This document shows positions 45,001 through 53,332 of a stretch of 64,000 nt of DNA, piece by piece (within the stretch, counting starts at the first letter, position 1; every line of letters starts with the position of its first letter). The DNA is from Ruania halotolerans (GTDB lineage Bacteria; Actinomycetota; Actinomycetes; Actinomycetales; Beutenbergiaceae): the NCBI RefSeq assembly GCF_021049285.1, contig NZ_CP088017.1, positions 1,809,380 through 1,873,379 of the forward strand, in the 5' to 3' direction. The notes beneath the pieces were generated by a model. The model made no database searches, had not been told where the DNA came from, and saw only the letters and a list, made by a program, of their open reading frames with translations. A program made the translations under genes and the position numbers.

Positions 45001-45088
45001 CCCGAGCAGGTCTGATCACTTCACGGACGACGCGGTCCAGCCGCCGGACGATCTGTGTGGTGGCATCCTGCTGGCGGGTCTCGGTCAT
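42044..45088 (-). CDS. GH38 alpha-mannosidase
   Basis: A 1014-residue enzyme cleaving alpha-mannosyl linkages. After an N-terminal beta domain (to about 250), the catalytic domain shows 'GHAHIDSAWLWPLRET' with His269-x-His271-x-Asp273 (zinc site) and nucleophile Asp383 in 'LPDSFGYTGAFPQI'. The mid domain begins near 550 ('TKRGNRRAEALLREAELWAA'), and the C-terminal beta-sandwiches complete it. There is no signal peptide, so it acts on imported mannosides. It lies downstream of the first ROK regulator with an operator in the 154-bp gap. It belongs to the same locus as two CUT1 importers and a sulfatase. Confidence 0.95.
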   Translation of the reverse strand: MTETRQQDATTQIVRRLDRVVREVIRPARVRHRSPLSVAARAVGGEPVTFAEGTQGTLSPLAPGASWGRAWDTVWMHVQGQVPDDWDAESTSATELEIDLGFTTAQSGFQAEGLVYTAEGTVVRALSPLNHRIPLDVTPGGKVEYWVEAAANPTLNTAHGTDLIPLAHLGSWESAGEAEIYRFGGAHLAVPDADVVALGHDVDLLRGIATDESTDVRRRDLILAAIERMLAVLDPTEVAGTAAAARRELTGVLSAPAHASAMTLTAVGHAHIDSAWLWPLRETIRKCARTFSNVLTLMEDNPDFVFACSSAQQFAWMKEHYPDLFTRIREAVSRGQFVPVGGMWVESDTNMPSGESLVRQFVAGQGFFMREFGIECPEVWLPDSFGYTGAFPQIARSAGARWFFGQKMSWNRTNRMPHHTFTWEGIDGSRILTHFTPVDTYNSDLSPFELSYAQRNFADHDDFSGSIVPFGYGDGGGGPTREMLEAGRRAADVEGLPRVRFGAPSEFFAQAQAEASETGETGPATWTGEMYLELHRGTYSSQARTKRGNRRAEALLREAELWAATATVRAGAPYPQEQLTRIWERTLLLQFHDILPGSSISWVHTDAERMHAQDAAALERIITGSLDLLAGVGSETITVNGSPFPRSGIAPLAAAPVETVSQDVSVAREADRHVLRSAHLELHVADDGTFVELLDHASGRGLFSSGTPGNALDLHQDIPTDWDAWDIDAHYRELTVPTDGTACVQMADDGAPAVRITRTFGSSRVEQVVTVLADRPVVDIVTTVDWHECQRLLKLAHPFRIDARASAAETQFGYVERPTHENTSWDEARFEVVAHRWVHVSDRVVGAAVVNDSTYGHDITRIPGEEYRTQVRQTLLRGPLYPDPESDQGVHTFRSRMVLTPDVSGAVEEAYDLDTPLRAVTGSGADVAPVAQAFGAGVVLHTVKLAEDGSGDLIIRVYEALGRPTRARIVVDSATIRPVDSLERAVDTDREAAQNQLELDLRAFELVTVRARPH

Positions 45089-45140
45089 GTGAGCTCTCGT
45101 CCCTTCGTGCCGCATCAATGCGGCGTCTCCGATCGATAGA

Positions 45141-45163
45141 TTTAGTAAAGCATATTGAATAAA
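45141..45163. promoter_or_regulatory. ROK-type operator overlapping the mannosidase promoter
   Basis: On the minus strand TTTATTCAA-TATGC-TTTACTAAA forms a dyad (7 of 9 per half, 5-bp centre), just downstream of a TTGACG hexamer that could be the -35 element. The same core (TCAATWTGCT, then A-x-T-x-AA) recurs in the binding-protein promoter at 46541-46565, in line with control by the neighbouring ROK protein. Confidence 0.65.
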
Positions 45164-45242
45164 TGACCACGTCAAATCGGGGCACGGCGGTCGGTGCGCA
45201 CAGCGCCCCGGCGCTCGCCGCCGGGGCACGGCCGTGGCCGTG

Positions 45243-46508
45243 TCAGCGAGGCAGGAAGAGCTGGGTGGGCGCGTTGAACGTGCTCGACCACATGGCCAAC
45301 GACGCGGCTCCCACGGCTCCCACGTGATCACCGATCGACGTGCCCCGGACCGTCACCGGGTGCAGGGCGCGCCCGATGAACATCCGGGTGACGACGTCCG
45401 GCACGATGCGCAGGAACGTAGGCGCGAACGGCTCCCACTGCGGCCCGCCGAAGACGATCGCATCCAAGTCGAGCAGATTGGCGAGTTGTCCTGCGATCCG
45501 GCCCAGCCCGCGGGCCGCGCGCTCGACGATCTCGGCCGCGTCCCGCTCGCCGGCATCGGCGAGACGGCACAGCTGTGTCAGTGCGGCGCCCAGTGCTCGG
45601 GCATCGCCGATGTCGACAGCCGGAAGCACGCCACGGACCGTGGCTTCCCCGACCAGATTGCGCGGAAGGATGGTGCTCTCGAGACAGCCGCGGCCACCGC
45701 AGAAGCAGATCGGTCCATTCGGGTCGGCATTCATGTGCCCGATGTTCCCGCTCGAGCCACGCATCACCTCGCCGTCGAGCACGAGGCCCGCCGCCACACC
45801 AGTTCCGATATAGACGAACGCCATATTCCTCGGCCCGTCCTCGGCGTTCCACATCTCCCCGACTGCAACTGCGGTGGAGTCCTTGTCGATGGTGACCGGG
45901 AGGTCGAGCCGCCGTTCCAGGTCGGTCTTCAGCGGGACCCGTTCCCAGCCAGCCAAGTAGGGGGCTCCGACCACGGCGCCGGTGCGGACGTCGATCGGGC
46001 CGGGTGTGCCGACCCCGAGCCCGGCCAGGCGGTCTGCCGGGATACCTGAATCAGCAACGAGCGAGCGGATCATCCCTTCGATCGCGTCCAGCACGGCCGT
46101 TGGATCGGGTACGGCCGGAGTCGGGATGCGCACAGTGCCGACCACCTCGCCGGCGAGGTTGAGCACCACAGCTGTCAGCCAGGCGGGATCGATATGCAGA
46201 CCGAGGGCGAACAGTCCGCCGGGCTCCACCTCGAAGATCGTCCGAGGGGCTCCCGCACCGGCGTAGATCCGCCCGGATTCCTTGATCAAACCGGAATCGC
46301 TGAGGCGACGGCAGATGTTGGACATGGTCTGCGCCGTCAGGCCGGTGTGCTGAACGAGCTCGACCCTGCTAATCCCGCTCGATCGCCGAATCAGATCGAG
46401 CACCAGCATCTTGTTGTAGTCCGCCACCCGGGGCAGGTTCGTGCCGCGACGGCCCGGTGACGCCGGGGGCGTGGCGTCGTCAGGGGGCAGCGGTGTCTGA
46501 CTCGGCAT
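45243..46508 (-). CDS. ROK-family transcriptional repressor (first)
   Basis: A 421-residue regulator: winged helix at residues about 30-85 ('VLDLIRRSSGISRVELVQHTGLTAQTMSNICRRLSDSGLIKES'), then a sugar-kinase-like ROK domain with 'GLGVGTPGPIDVRTG' and the zinc motif 'CFCGGRGCLEST'. Repressors of this kind release DNA on binding a sugar or its phosphate. It faces a divergent CUT1 importer operon and is followed by the GH38 gene, and an operator-like element lies in both flanking regions, so it probably controls all of them. Confidence 0.94.
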   Translation of the reverse strand: MPSQTPLPPDDATPPASPGRRGTNLPRVADYNKMLVLDLIRRSSGISRVELVQHTGLTAQTMSNICRRLSDSGLIKESGRIYAGAGAPRTIFEVEPGGLFALGLHIDPAWLTAVVLNLAGEVVGTVRIPTPAVPDPTAVLDAIEGMIRSLVADSGIPADRLAGLGVGTPGPIDVRTGAVVGAPYLAGWERVPLKTDLERRLDLPVTIDKDSTAVAVGEMWNAEDGPRNMAFVYIGTGVAAGLVLDGEVMRGSSGNIGHMNADPNGPICFCGGRGCLESTILPRNLVGEATVRGVLPAVDIGDARALGAALTQLCRLADAGERDAAEIVERAARGLGRIAGQLANLLDLDAIVFGGPQWEPFAPTFLRIVPDVVTRMFIGRALHPVTVRGTSIGDHVGAVGAASLAMWSSTFNAPTQLFLPR

Positions 46509-46536
46509 GCGCCGATGCTACGCAGGGGCAGCGGCG

Positions 46537-46565
46537 TTGACAAACTCAATTTGCTGGATTTAACT
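46537..46565 (+). promoter_or_regulatory. Promoter and ROK-type operator of the first CUT1 importer operon
   Basis: TTGACA (46537-46542) is a likely -35 element for the binding-protein gene at 46598; a TTAACT-like -10 follows at about 46560. The intervening CAAACTCAA-TTTGC-TGGATTTAA resembles the dyad upstream of the mannosidase gene, sharing TCAATxTGCT and trailing A-x-T-x-AA. Confidence 0.6.
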
Positions 46566-46597
46566 GTGCCCACTCGCATCAACGGAGAGGCAGTCAC

Positions 46598-47872
46598 GTG
46601 AACACATCCAGGTACATCGCCGCCGCCGCGATCGGCGCGCTCGCTGCGACCCTCGCCGCGTGCAGCGGGGGAGGGTCGGCGCCGGACGACGGCGTGGTCC
46701 GACTCACCTTCCGGCAGTTCGACCCTGCCGATCAGATTCAGGGCCTCGTCGAGGCCGTCGACACCTGGAATTCCGACAACCCGGAGATCCAGGTGGAGCT
46801 GGAGACCGTCACGCCCAACAACCCGCAGCAGTTTGCCCGCGAGGCCAACTCAGGATCGGGTCCGGACCTGATCCACATCGCTTTGGCGGATGCTGCCTTC
46901 CTGGCCGACCCGAACATCCTGCTCCCGCTGGACGACCTGATGGCCGAACAGCCACTGGAGAATGCCGATGGCCTGCTGGCCACCGAGATGACCGTGCTCG
47001 ACGGCACCACCTGGGCCATCCCGTGGACCGCTGACACGATGGCGCTGGTTTACCGCGAGGATGTGCTCGCCGACGCCGGATTCACCGAGACGCCGGCTGA
47101 CTGGCCGGAGCTGCTCGAGATGGCCGGTGAGATCACCGAGGCCTCCGGTGGTGAGGTGAGTGGGTGGTGCTTCTCCGCCGGCGCTCCGCAGAACGCCGCG
47201 CAGTGGTTCCCGATCAACTACTACATGTGGAACAACGGGTTCCAGCTCATCGAATCCACCGATGGTGAATGGAGCGTCGGAGCCACCGAGGCCGAGTTGG
47301 CTCAGACGATCGACTACTTCAACTCCTTCTTCACCGAGGGAATCACGCCGACGTCCATGCAGGCGCTCACCGACTACGCCGACCCGGCCACGGCCGCCGG
47401 CCTGGACGAGGGAACGTGCGCGATGACGTTCATGCCACCGGCAGCGTTCCGCACGGTGCAAGCCCAGATCGATGCGCAGATCCAGACGGCGCCGATGCCC
47501 GGTGGCCTGGACGATGGATCGACCCACCTGGGCGGGCGCGCGCTGGGCATCAACCAGAACAGTGAGCACCCGGATGAAGCGTGGCAGGTGATGCAGTACC
47601 TGCTCAGCGCCGAGACGTTCGGTACCTACGACCAGTACCCGGCGTCGGCGTCGACGCTCACCGAACTTGACGTGGACCCCAGCGAGCAGGGTTTCGTGGA
47701 CCAGCTCCCGCATTCGGTGCCTTTCGTGCGCTACATCGGTGCACCGATGACCATTGCTTCGCTGCAGGAGCTGGTGAACCAGCAGTTCTCCGCGGTCTAC
47801 TCGGGTCAGGCGGACAGTGCCACGGCCGCTCGCTCGATCATCGAGACGATCGAGCGCGAGCTGCAGGGCTGA
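46598..47872 (+). CDS. CUT1 sugar ABC transporter substrate-binding lipoprotein (first)
   Basis: A 424-residue solute-binding lipoprotein; the signal peptide ends at the lipobox L-A-A-C with Cys22 or so. The mature protein has the extracellular MalE-like fold: 'PDLIHIALADAAFLADPNILLPLDDLM', 'PWTADTMALVYREDVLADAGFTETPADWPELLEMA' and 'HLGGRALGINQNSEHPDEAWQVMQYL'. The ligand is presumably an oligosaccharide bearing mannose, judging by the GH38 next door. GTG 46598 follows GAGAGGCAG as ribosome-binding site. Confidence 0.93.
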   Translation: MNTSRYIAAAAIGALAATLAACSGGGSAPDDGVVRLTFRQFDPADQIQGLVEAVDTWNSDNPEIQVELETVTPNNPQQFAREANSGSGPDLIHIALADAAFLADPNILLPLDDLMAEQPLENADGLLATEMTVLDGTTWAIPWTADTMALVYREDVLADAGFTETPADWPELLEMAGEITEASGGEVSGWCFSAGAPQNAAQWFPINYYMWNNGFQLIESTDGEWSVGATEAELAQTIDYFNSFFTEGITPTSMQALTDYADPATAAGLDEGTCAMTFMPPAAFRTVQAQIDAQIQTAPMPGGLDDGSTHLGGRALGINQNSEHPDEAWQVMQYLLSAETFGTYDQYPASASTLTELDVDPSEQGFVDQLPHSVPFVRYIGAPMTIASLQELVNQQFSAVYSGQADSATAARSIIETIERELQG

Positions 47873-47879
47873 TCCGACG

Positions 47880-48779
47880 ATGACGACGCACCGGAAGTCC
47901 GTGCAGGCGTACCTGTTGAGCGCCCCGGCGCTCGTCATCATCGCGCTGCTGTTCCTCTTTCCCTCCATCTATAACGTCATCCTGGCGTTCCAAGAGCTCT
48001 CCCCGTTCCAGGCGCCGTCGGACGGTACATGGGTGGGGCTGGGGAACTTCCGCTACGTCTTCTCCAACCCCGAGTTCGGCTCCATCCTGACCAACACGGT
48101 CTTCTGGCTCACCGCCCTGACCGTGGTCTTACGGATCGTGTTCGGGCTCGCCCTCGCCACCACCCTGCACTCCCCGGTGCTGCAGCGGTGGAAAGTGCGG
48201 GGCGTAGCCCGAACACTGGTTCTCATTCCCTGGATGGTGCCGCCGGTGGTCGCCGTCGCCTCCTGGCGATGGCTCCTCGACGGAAACTCCGGGGTGCTCA
48301 ACCAGACCCTCGTCGGACTCGGCGTGGTCGATTCCGGTATTCCGTTCCTGGCGCAGACCAGCACCGTGTGGTGGAGCGTGGTGGCCATCATCGTCTGGCG
48401 GGAACTCCCGTTCGTGGTGATGGTTCTCCTCGCCGGGTTGCAGTCGATCCCCACCGAGCAGTACGAGGCGGCGTCGCTGGACGGAGCGGGCAGGTCCCGG
48501 TCATTCCGCAGCGTCACGATCCCGAATCTTCGGCCGGTGTTGACCGTGGTGGTGTTGGTGACGGTGATCCAGACGTTCAATAACTTCGTTTACGTCTGGC
48601 TCACCACAGGGGGCGGCCCCGGAACGTTCACGGCCGTCCTGGCCACCGAGTTGTACTCCACGGCGTTCTTCGGCAACAGGCTGGGCGCCGGTGCGGCGAT
48701 CGGCCTGGTGATGACGGTGATCATGGCGGTGTTCGCCGTCCTCTACATGCGCGCGACTCGATCGGAGAACCAGGCATGA
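47880..48779 (+). CDS. CUT1 sugar ABC permease, MalF type (first importer)
   Basis: A 299-residue membrane subunit. Six helices starting 'VQAYLLSAPALVIIALLFLFPSIYNVILAFQEL'. The EAA coupling loop is 'EQYEAASLDGAGRSRSFRSVTIPNL', a good match for sugar importers. ATG 47880 is seven bases after the binding-protein stop. The stop overlaps the next gene's ATG (ATGA). It works with the next permease and the shared ATPase. Confidence 0.94.
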   Translation: MTTHRKSVQAYLLSAPALVIIALLFLFPSIYNVILAFQELSPFQAPSDGTWVGLGNFRYVFSNPEFGSILTNTVFWLTALTVVLRIVFGLALATTLHSPVLQRWKVRGVARTLVLIPWMVPPVVAVASWRWLLDGNSGVLNQTLVGLGVVDSGIPFLAQTSTVWWSVVAIIVWRELPFVVMVLLAGLQSIPTEQYEAASLDGAGRSRSFRSVTIPNLRPVLTVVVLVTVIQTFNNFVYVWLTTGGGPGTFTAVLATELYSTAFFGNRLGAGAAIGLVMTVIMAVFAVLYMRATRSENQA

Positions 48780-49663
48780 GCGCCGTGACCCAGACCGAGG
48801 CGCCACCGGTGCAGCGCAAGCGCCGCGACAGCTCAGCGCGCCGGGCGAGCGATCTGCTGGTGCTCGTGCCGTTCGCCGTGGTGTTGCTGGCGATCATCTT
48901 CCCGGTGCTCTGGATGGTCTACAGCGCATTGCGCCCGGTGCAGGAGATCGCCGCTGGTGTCTCCTGGGGCAGCCTGCTGGACAACGCCAGCCTCGACTCG
49001 TTCTCCCGGCTCTTCGCAGCCACGAACTTCGAGCAGTACCTGGTGAACTCGATCGTGATGTGCCTGGTCGGCACGTTCGCCACCGTGGTGGTGGCGAGCC
49101 TCGCCGGCTTCGCGCTCTCCCGGTACGCCTTTCGCGGCCGTGGCGTGATGTTCCTGGTCTTGGTCGCTACCCAGCTCCTCCCGTTCGTGGTGCTGATCAC
49201 GCCGGTGTACCTGTTCTTCTCCCAACTGGGTCTGCTGAACACATACCCGGGCATCGTGATCGTGTACGTCGCTATGACCCTCCCGCTCGCCGTACTGCTG
49301 ATGACCGGGTTCTTCAACTCGGTGCCGCGCAGCCTGGACGAAGCCGCCCGGGTGGACGGTGCGTCGACTCTGACGGTGCTTACTCGAGTGATCGCTCCGC
49401 TCGCCTGGCCCGGAATCGTGACCGTGGCTGTGACGGCTTTCATTGCGATGTGGGAGGAGTTCTTGTTCGCGCAGGTCTTCCTCACCGACGACTCGCTGAA
49501 GACCGTGCAGGTGGGCCTGGCCGGCCTGTTCGGTGAGTACGGCACCGACTGGGGCGTGGTGATGGCCGCCTCGACGATTGCCGCCGCCCCCACCATCATC
49601 CTGTTCTCCTTCTTGCAACGACGCCTTGTGGCGGGTGTGGCCGCCGGAGCGATCAAAGGATGA
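48776..49663 (+). CDS. CUT1 sugar ABC permease, MalG type (first importer)
   Basis: A 295-residue membrane subunit with the EAA loop 'RSLDEAARVDGASTLTVLTRVIAPLAWPG'. A cytoplasmic N-terminus rich in Arg precedes the first helix 'LLVLVPFAVVLLAIIFPVLWMVYSAL'. Coupled to the preceding gene by ATGA. There is no ATPase gene in this operon, so a genome-encoded MsiK-like ATPase is expected to energise it. Confidence 0.94.
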   Translation: MSAVTQTEAPPVQRKRRDSSARRASDLLVLVPFAVVLLAIIFPVLWMVYSALRPVQEIAAGVSWGSLLDNASLDSFSRLFAATNFEQYLVNSIVMCLVGTFATVVVASLAGFALSRYAFRGRGVMFLVLVATQLLPFVVLITPVYLFFSQLGLLNTYPGIVIVYVAMTLPLAVLLMTGFFNSVPRSLDEAARVDGASTLTVLTRVIAPLAWPGIVTVAVTAFIAMWEEFLFAQVFLTDDSLKTVQVGLAGLFGEYGTDWGVVMAASTIAAAPTIILFSFLQRRLVAGVAAGAIKG

Positions 49664-49697
49664 CGAACCTCAACCCACACCCACCAGGAGCGCTGTG

Positions 49698-51023
49698 ATG
49701 ACTTCACGTGAACGCCCGAACATCGTGATCCTCTATGCCGACGATCTCGGCTGGGGTGATCTCGGCTGCTTCGGTGCCGAGTTCGAGACACCGGCCCTGG
49801 ACGCCCTGTGCGCCTCGGGAGTCAAGTTGTCCCAGTGGTATTCAAACTCCCCAGTATGCTCGCCGTCGCGGGCCTCCCTGCTGACCGGCAAGTACCCCGA
49901 GCATGCCGGTGTACCAGCGATCCTCGGCGGCACGCGGAACACGCCCGGTCTGCCCCAGCAGGAGACGCTCGCCAGCCAGTTGCGCCGTCGGGGGTATCGA
50001 ACCGGCCTTTTCGGCAAGTGGCACCTGGGTGCCTCGGACGAGTACAGCCCGAGCCAGTATGGCTTCGAGGAGACCTTCGGGATCCGTGCCGGATGTGTGG
50101 ACTACTACTCGCACATTTTCTACTGGGGCAATCACAACCCGATTCACGACCTGTGGGATGACGACGAGGAGGTCTGGCTGAACGGTGAGTACCTCACCAC
50201 CGTGATCGGAGATCGAGCCGCGGACTTCATCGGCCGGCACGCGGACGAGCCCTTCTTCTGCTACGTGCCGTTCAATGCCCCGCATTACCCGATGCACGCC
50301 CCGGCCGAGTACATGGATCGGTTCTCGCATCTGCCCGAGGGGCGCCAGGAAATGGCGGCGATGGTGGTCGCGATGGATGACGCCGTCGCCACGATCATGG
50401 CTGCATTGGCCGAGCACGGCCTGACCGAGAACACCCTGGTGTTCTTCTCCTCCGACAACGGCCCCTCTGCGGAGAGCAGGAATTGGTTGGATGGCGAGGA
50501 GATCTCCTACGACGGGGGATCGGCCGGTGGACTGCGCGGGACGAAGGGGTCGGTCTTCGAAGGCGGTGTGCGCGAACCCAGCATCGTCTCCTGGCCCGTT
50601 CGCCTGCCTGCTGGAGCCGAGTACGACGCCATCGGGATGATGATGGACGTGTTGCCCACGGTGCTGCACGCCGTGGATGGCACCTCCGTGGACGAGGAGT
50701 CCATCGACGGCGTCTCCCTCCTGGAGGAACTGACGGCGGCCGCAGAGTCAGGTGCGGAAGGTTCCGATCGTGCGGTCTTCTGGACCTACGAGGGCCAGTG
50801 GGCGGTTCGGCGGGGCGACCTCAAGCTCGTCCGTGACGCCCGTGAGGGTATGGAGCCTCCGGCCGCGGTGGCGCAGGCACTGTATGACCTCGCCACGGAC
50901 CCGGCCGAGACGACGGACGTCTCGGCCGAGCGCACCGACGAACTCGCAGGCCTCACCGAGGAGCTGAGTAGGTACCAAGCTCAGCACGATGAGTGGGTGC
51001 GGCCTACTGCACCAGCTCGTTGA
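49698..51023 (+). CDS. Sulfatase (arylsulfatase type)
   Basis: A 441-residue sulfatase, hydrolysing sulfate esters. The formylglycine motif is 'SPVCSPSRASLLTGKYPEH' with Cys54 (C-x-P-S-R), requiring activation by a formylglycine-generating enzyme elsewhere in the genome. Other metal/catalytic residues are in 'VILYADDLGWGDLGCFG', 'LFGKWHLG' and 'FFSSDNGPSAESRNWLDGE'. There is no signal peptide, so it probably acts in the cytosol on imported sulfated sugars. ATG 49698 follows AGGAG. It is downstream of the first CUT1 importer and shares 20 bp at its 3' end with the convergent binding-protein gene. Confidence 0.94.
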   Translation: MTSRERPNIVILYADDLGWGDLGCFGAEFETPALDALCASGVKLSQWYSNSPVCSPSRASLLTGKYPEHAGVPAILGGTRNTPGLPQQETLASQLRRRGYRTGLFGKWHLGASDEYSPSQYGFEETFGIRAGCVDYYSHIFYWGNHNPIHDLWDDDEEVWLNGEYLTTVIGDRAADFIGRHADEPFFCYVPFNAPHYPMHAPAEYMDRFSHLPEGRQEMAAMVVAMDDAVATIMAALAEHGLTENTLVFFSSDNGPSAESRNWLDGEEISYDGGSAGGLRGTKGSVFEGGVREPSIVSWPVRLPAGAEYDAIGMMMDVLPTVLHAVDGTSVDEESIDGVSLLEELTAAAESGAEGSDRAVFWTYEGQWAVRRGDLKLVRDAREGMEPPAAVAQALYDLATDPAETTDVSAERTDELAGLTEELSRYQAQHDEWVRPTAPAR

Positions 51024-52350
51024 CCTCCTCGTTCACCTCAGTCAGCGTGCTCGGGTCCCGGGAGCCGATGTAGATCTCGTCCATGATCGGTGCCATCAGT
51101 GCCTGGATGGACCCGTACCCGTCCGTCACCGGGAAGTAGAGCGTGTGCCCGGCCTCGACGAGGTCGGTGAACGGGGAGACGTCGATCCCGCGCGCTTCGA
51201 AGGCCTCGATGGCCGCCTCGGTGCCGGCCGGTCGCGCCGGAAAGACCACCGCGGCCTCACCCACGATCACCTGACACTCCTCCGACCCCAGGAACGCCAC
51301 CAGCTCCGCTGCCTCCTGCGGATGTTCCGTCTGTGCGCTGATCGAGTCCGCGAGACCGTTGTACATCGACACCGGGTGCCCGATCGGACCGGAAGGCAAG
51401 GAGGCGATCCCGAGGTCGATACCCTCCAGGTTGGCGTAGGTGTTCAGCATCCAGGACCCGGCCGGGGCGAGCGCTGCTTGCCCCGATCCGAGGGCCTGCT
51501 GCGGGTTGGGTTCGGTGCCGATCTCCTCGTAGGGGGCCATGAAACCCTTGTCGACCAGGCCGAACAGCCAGGCCAGCGACTCCTGAAGCCGGGGGTCGTC
51601 GTAGTAGTACTCATCACCCCAGATGTCGGCGTTGGTGAACTCCCAGCCGGTGGAGCCGGCCAGCCACGACCAGGCGGTCTGGCCCTCCGGACCGCCGGAC
51701 CCGTTTGAGGCGAGCCCGTAGGTCACCACATTGTCGGGGTCGAAACCCTCCTCGTCCCCACGGACGCCGTCGGCGTCCACACTCAACCGGGCGATCACGT
51801 CCTCGAAGGTGCCACCGTCGTCAGGGTTCCAGTTCAGGTCGGTGAGATCGTCCGGGGTGAGTCCGGCATCCTCGATCATGGTGACGTCGTAGAAGAGCGC
51901 GACAGTGTCGAAGTCCTTCGGACTGCCGTACTGCCCGCCCTCGGTGCCCACCCACAGATCGGCCAGACCCTCCTGGAACTCGGCGTCGGCGATCCCGGCG
52001 GTCGGTTCGAGCGTATTGAGATCGAGCAGGAGGTCGCGCCGCACATACTCGGGGTAGCGAGTCAGATGATCGGTGAAGACGTCGGGACCGGCACCGGCAA
52101 CGAAGCCGGCGGTGATCTTCTGCCAATAGTCGTCGAAGCCATACTGGCTGATCCGCACCTCGATTTCGGGGTGCTGCTGTTCGAATACGTCGACGCACTG
52201 CTGGTAGGCGGGCAGCTGGTTGGAGTCCCAGAGCCAGTAGTCCAGTGCCACGTCACGGCCCTGGGCCGCGGCGCTGCATCCGGCGGCTGCGGTCAGGGCC
52301 GCCACCACACCCAGCCCGAAGGCGGTTCGTGTTCTGCTCATGGTGCGCAT
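51004..52350 (-). CDS. CUT1 sugar ABC transporter substrate-binding lipoprotein (second)
   Basis: A ~448-residue binding lipoprotein, with a signal ending at 'TAAAGCS' (lipobox A-A-G-C). The mature fold follows the MalE-like class: 'YWLWDSNQLPAYQQCVDVFEQQHPEIEVRISQYGFDDYWQKITAGFVAGAGPDVFTDHL' and later 'APAGSWMLNTYANLEGIDLGIASLPSGP'. I choose ATG 52350 because GTGAGG stands about 8 nt before it; 52356 and 52341 are alternatives. The gene is last in the three-gene importer operon and overlaps the sulfatase end on the opposite strand. Confidence 0.93.
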   Translation of the reverse strand: MRTMSRTRTAFGLGVVAALTAAAGCSAAAQGRDVALDYWLWDSNQLPAYQQCVDVFEQQHPEIEVRISQYGFDDYWQKITAGFVAGAGPDVFTDHLTRYPEYVRRDLLLDLNTLEPTAGIADAEFQEGLADLWVGTEGGQYGSPKDFDTVALFYDVTMIEDAGLTPDDLTDLNWNPDDGGTFEDVIARLSVDADGVRGDEEGFDPDNVVTYGLASNGSGGPEGQTAWSWLAGSTGWEFTNADIWGDEYYYDDPRLQESLAWLFGLVDKGFMAPYEEIGTEPNPQQALGSGQAALAPAGSWMLNTYANLEGIDLGIASLPSGPIGHPVSMYNGLADSISAQTEHPQEAAELVAFLGSEECQVIVGEAAVVFPARPAGTEAAIEAFEARGIDVSPFTDLVEAGHTLYFPVTDGYGSIQALMAPIMDEIYIGSRDPSTLTEVNEEVNELVQ

Positions 52351-52360
52351 CGTCATCACC

Positions 52361-53314
52361 TCACTTGATCCCACTGAAGCCGATGGAGTTCACGATGCGT
52401 TTCGCGAACGCCAGGAAAAGCACAAGCATCGGTAGGGCTGCCACCAATGTCGCTGCCATCAGTCCGGCCCAGTCTGGACCTGTCTGCGGCGACTGCTCAT
52501 TGAAGTTCCCGAGCGCCACGGTCAGCACGCGCGACTCGTCCGTATAGCTGACCATCAAGGGCCAGAAGTAGTCGTTCCAGGCGGTGATGTAGGTCAGGAT
52601 CGAGATCGTCGCGATCGGTCCCACCGAGAGTGGGATGATCAGCACGAAGAACACCCGCACCTTGCTGGCGCCGTCAATCAGCGCCGCCTCTTCCACCTCC
52701 ACGGCCACATTCATGAAGAACTGCCGCAGGAAGAAGATGGCGAACGGTGTCATGAACAGGCTCGGCAGCATGATTCCGAGGAGGGTGTCGATAAGCCCCA
52801 TCTCACGGATGAGCAGGAAGTTCGGGAGCAGGGTGAAGATCTGCGGCACCATCAGGGACAGTAAGAACACGCTGAACACGTGGTTGCGGCCAGCCCAGCG
52901 CAGCCGGGAGAACGCGTACGCCGCCATCGCAGAGAAGAACACCTGGCAGGCGGTGATCCCGGTGGCCACGGCGATCGAATTGAGCAGGTACCGCCAGAAG
53001 TCGATCGAGGCGCCGGAGCCGCCCTGGGCGATCGCCTCCTCGGTCGTCTGCAGCCCGAACACCCGCTCGAAACCACCCCAGCTAAATTCTGTGGGCAGCA
53101 ACGACTGGGAGTTCGCGTACAGGGCGCCATTGCTGGACAGAGCCGTGCGAAGGATCCAGTAGAACGGAAAGAGCGTGACGATCAGGATGATCACCATCGC
53201 AGTCCAGGCAAGGATGCGCCCGAGGGTGGGACGCGGCCGGGGCGGGCGGTTTCGCGGCGCCTGTAAACGCGATGCCTGGGCCGCGGTGGGCGCCGGAGCG
53301 GTGTGGTGTGCCAT
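52361..53314 (-). CDS. CUT1 sugar ABC permease, MalG type (second importer)
   Basis: A 317-residue permease with a Pro/Arg/Ala-rich cytoplasmic N-terminal tail, six helices starting 'ILAWTAMVIILIVTLFPFYWIL' and the EAA loop 'VEVEEAALIDGASKVRVFFVLIIPLSVGP'. It lies 18 bp after the MalF-type gene. The C-terminus 'AFAKRIVNSIGFSGIK' is typical. Confidence 0.94.
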   Translation of the reverse strand: MAHHTAPAPTAAQASRLQAPRNRPPRPRPTLGRILAWTAMVIILIVTLFPFYWILRTALSSNGALYANSQSLLPTEFSWGGFERVFGLQTTEEAIAQGGSGASIDFWRYLLNSIAVATGITACQVFFSAMAAYAFSRLRWAGRNHVFSVFLLSLMVPQIFTLLPNFLLIREMGLIDTLLGIMLPSLFMTPFAIFFLRQFFMNVAVEVEEAALIDGASKVRVFFVLIIPLSVGPIATISILTYITAWNDYFWPLMVSYTDESRVLTVALGNFNEQSPQTGPDWAGLMAATLVAALPMLVLFLAFAKRIVNSIGFSGIK

Positions 53315-53332
53315 ATCGATTCCCCTTCGCCC

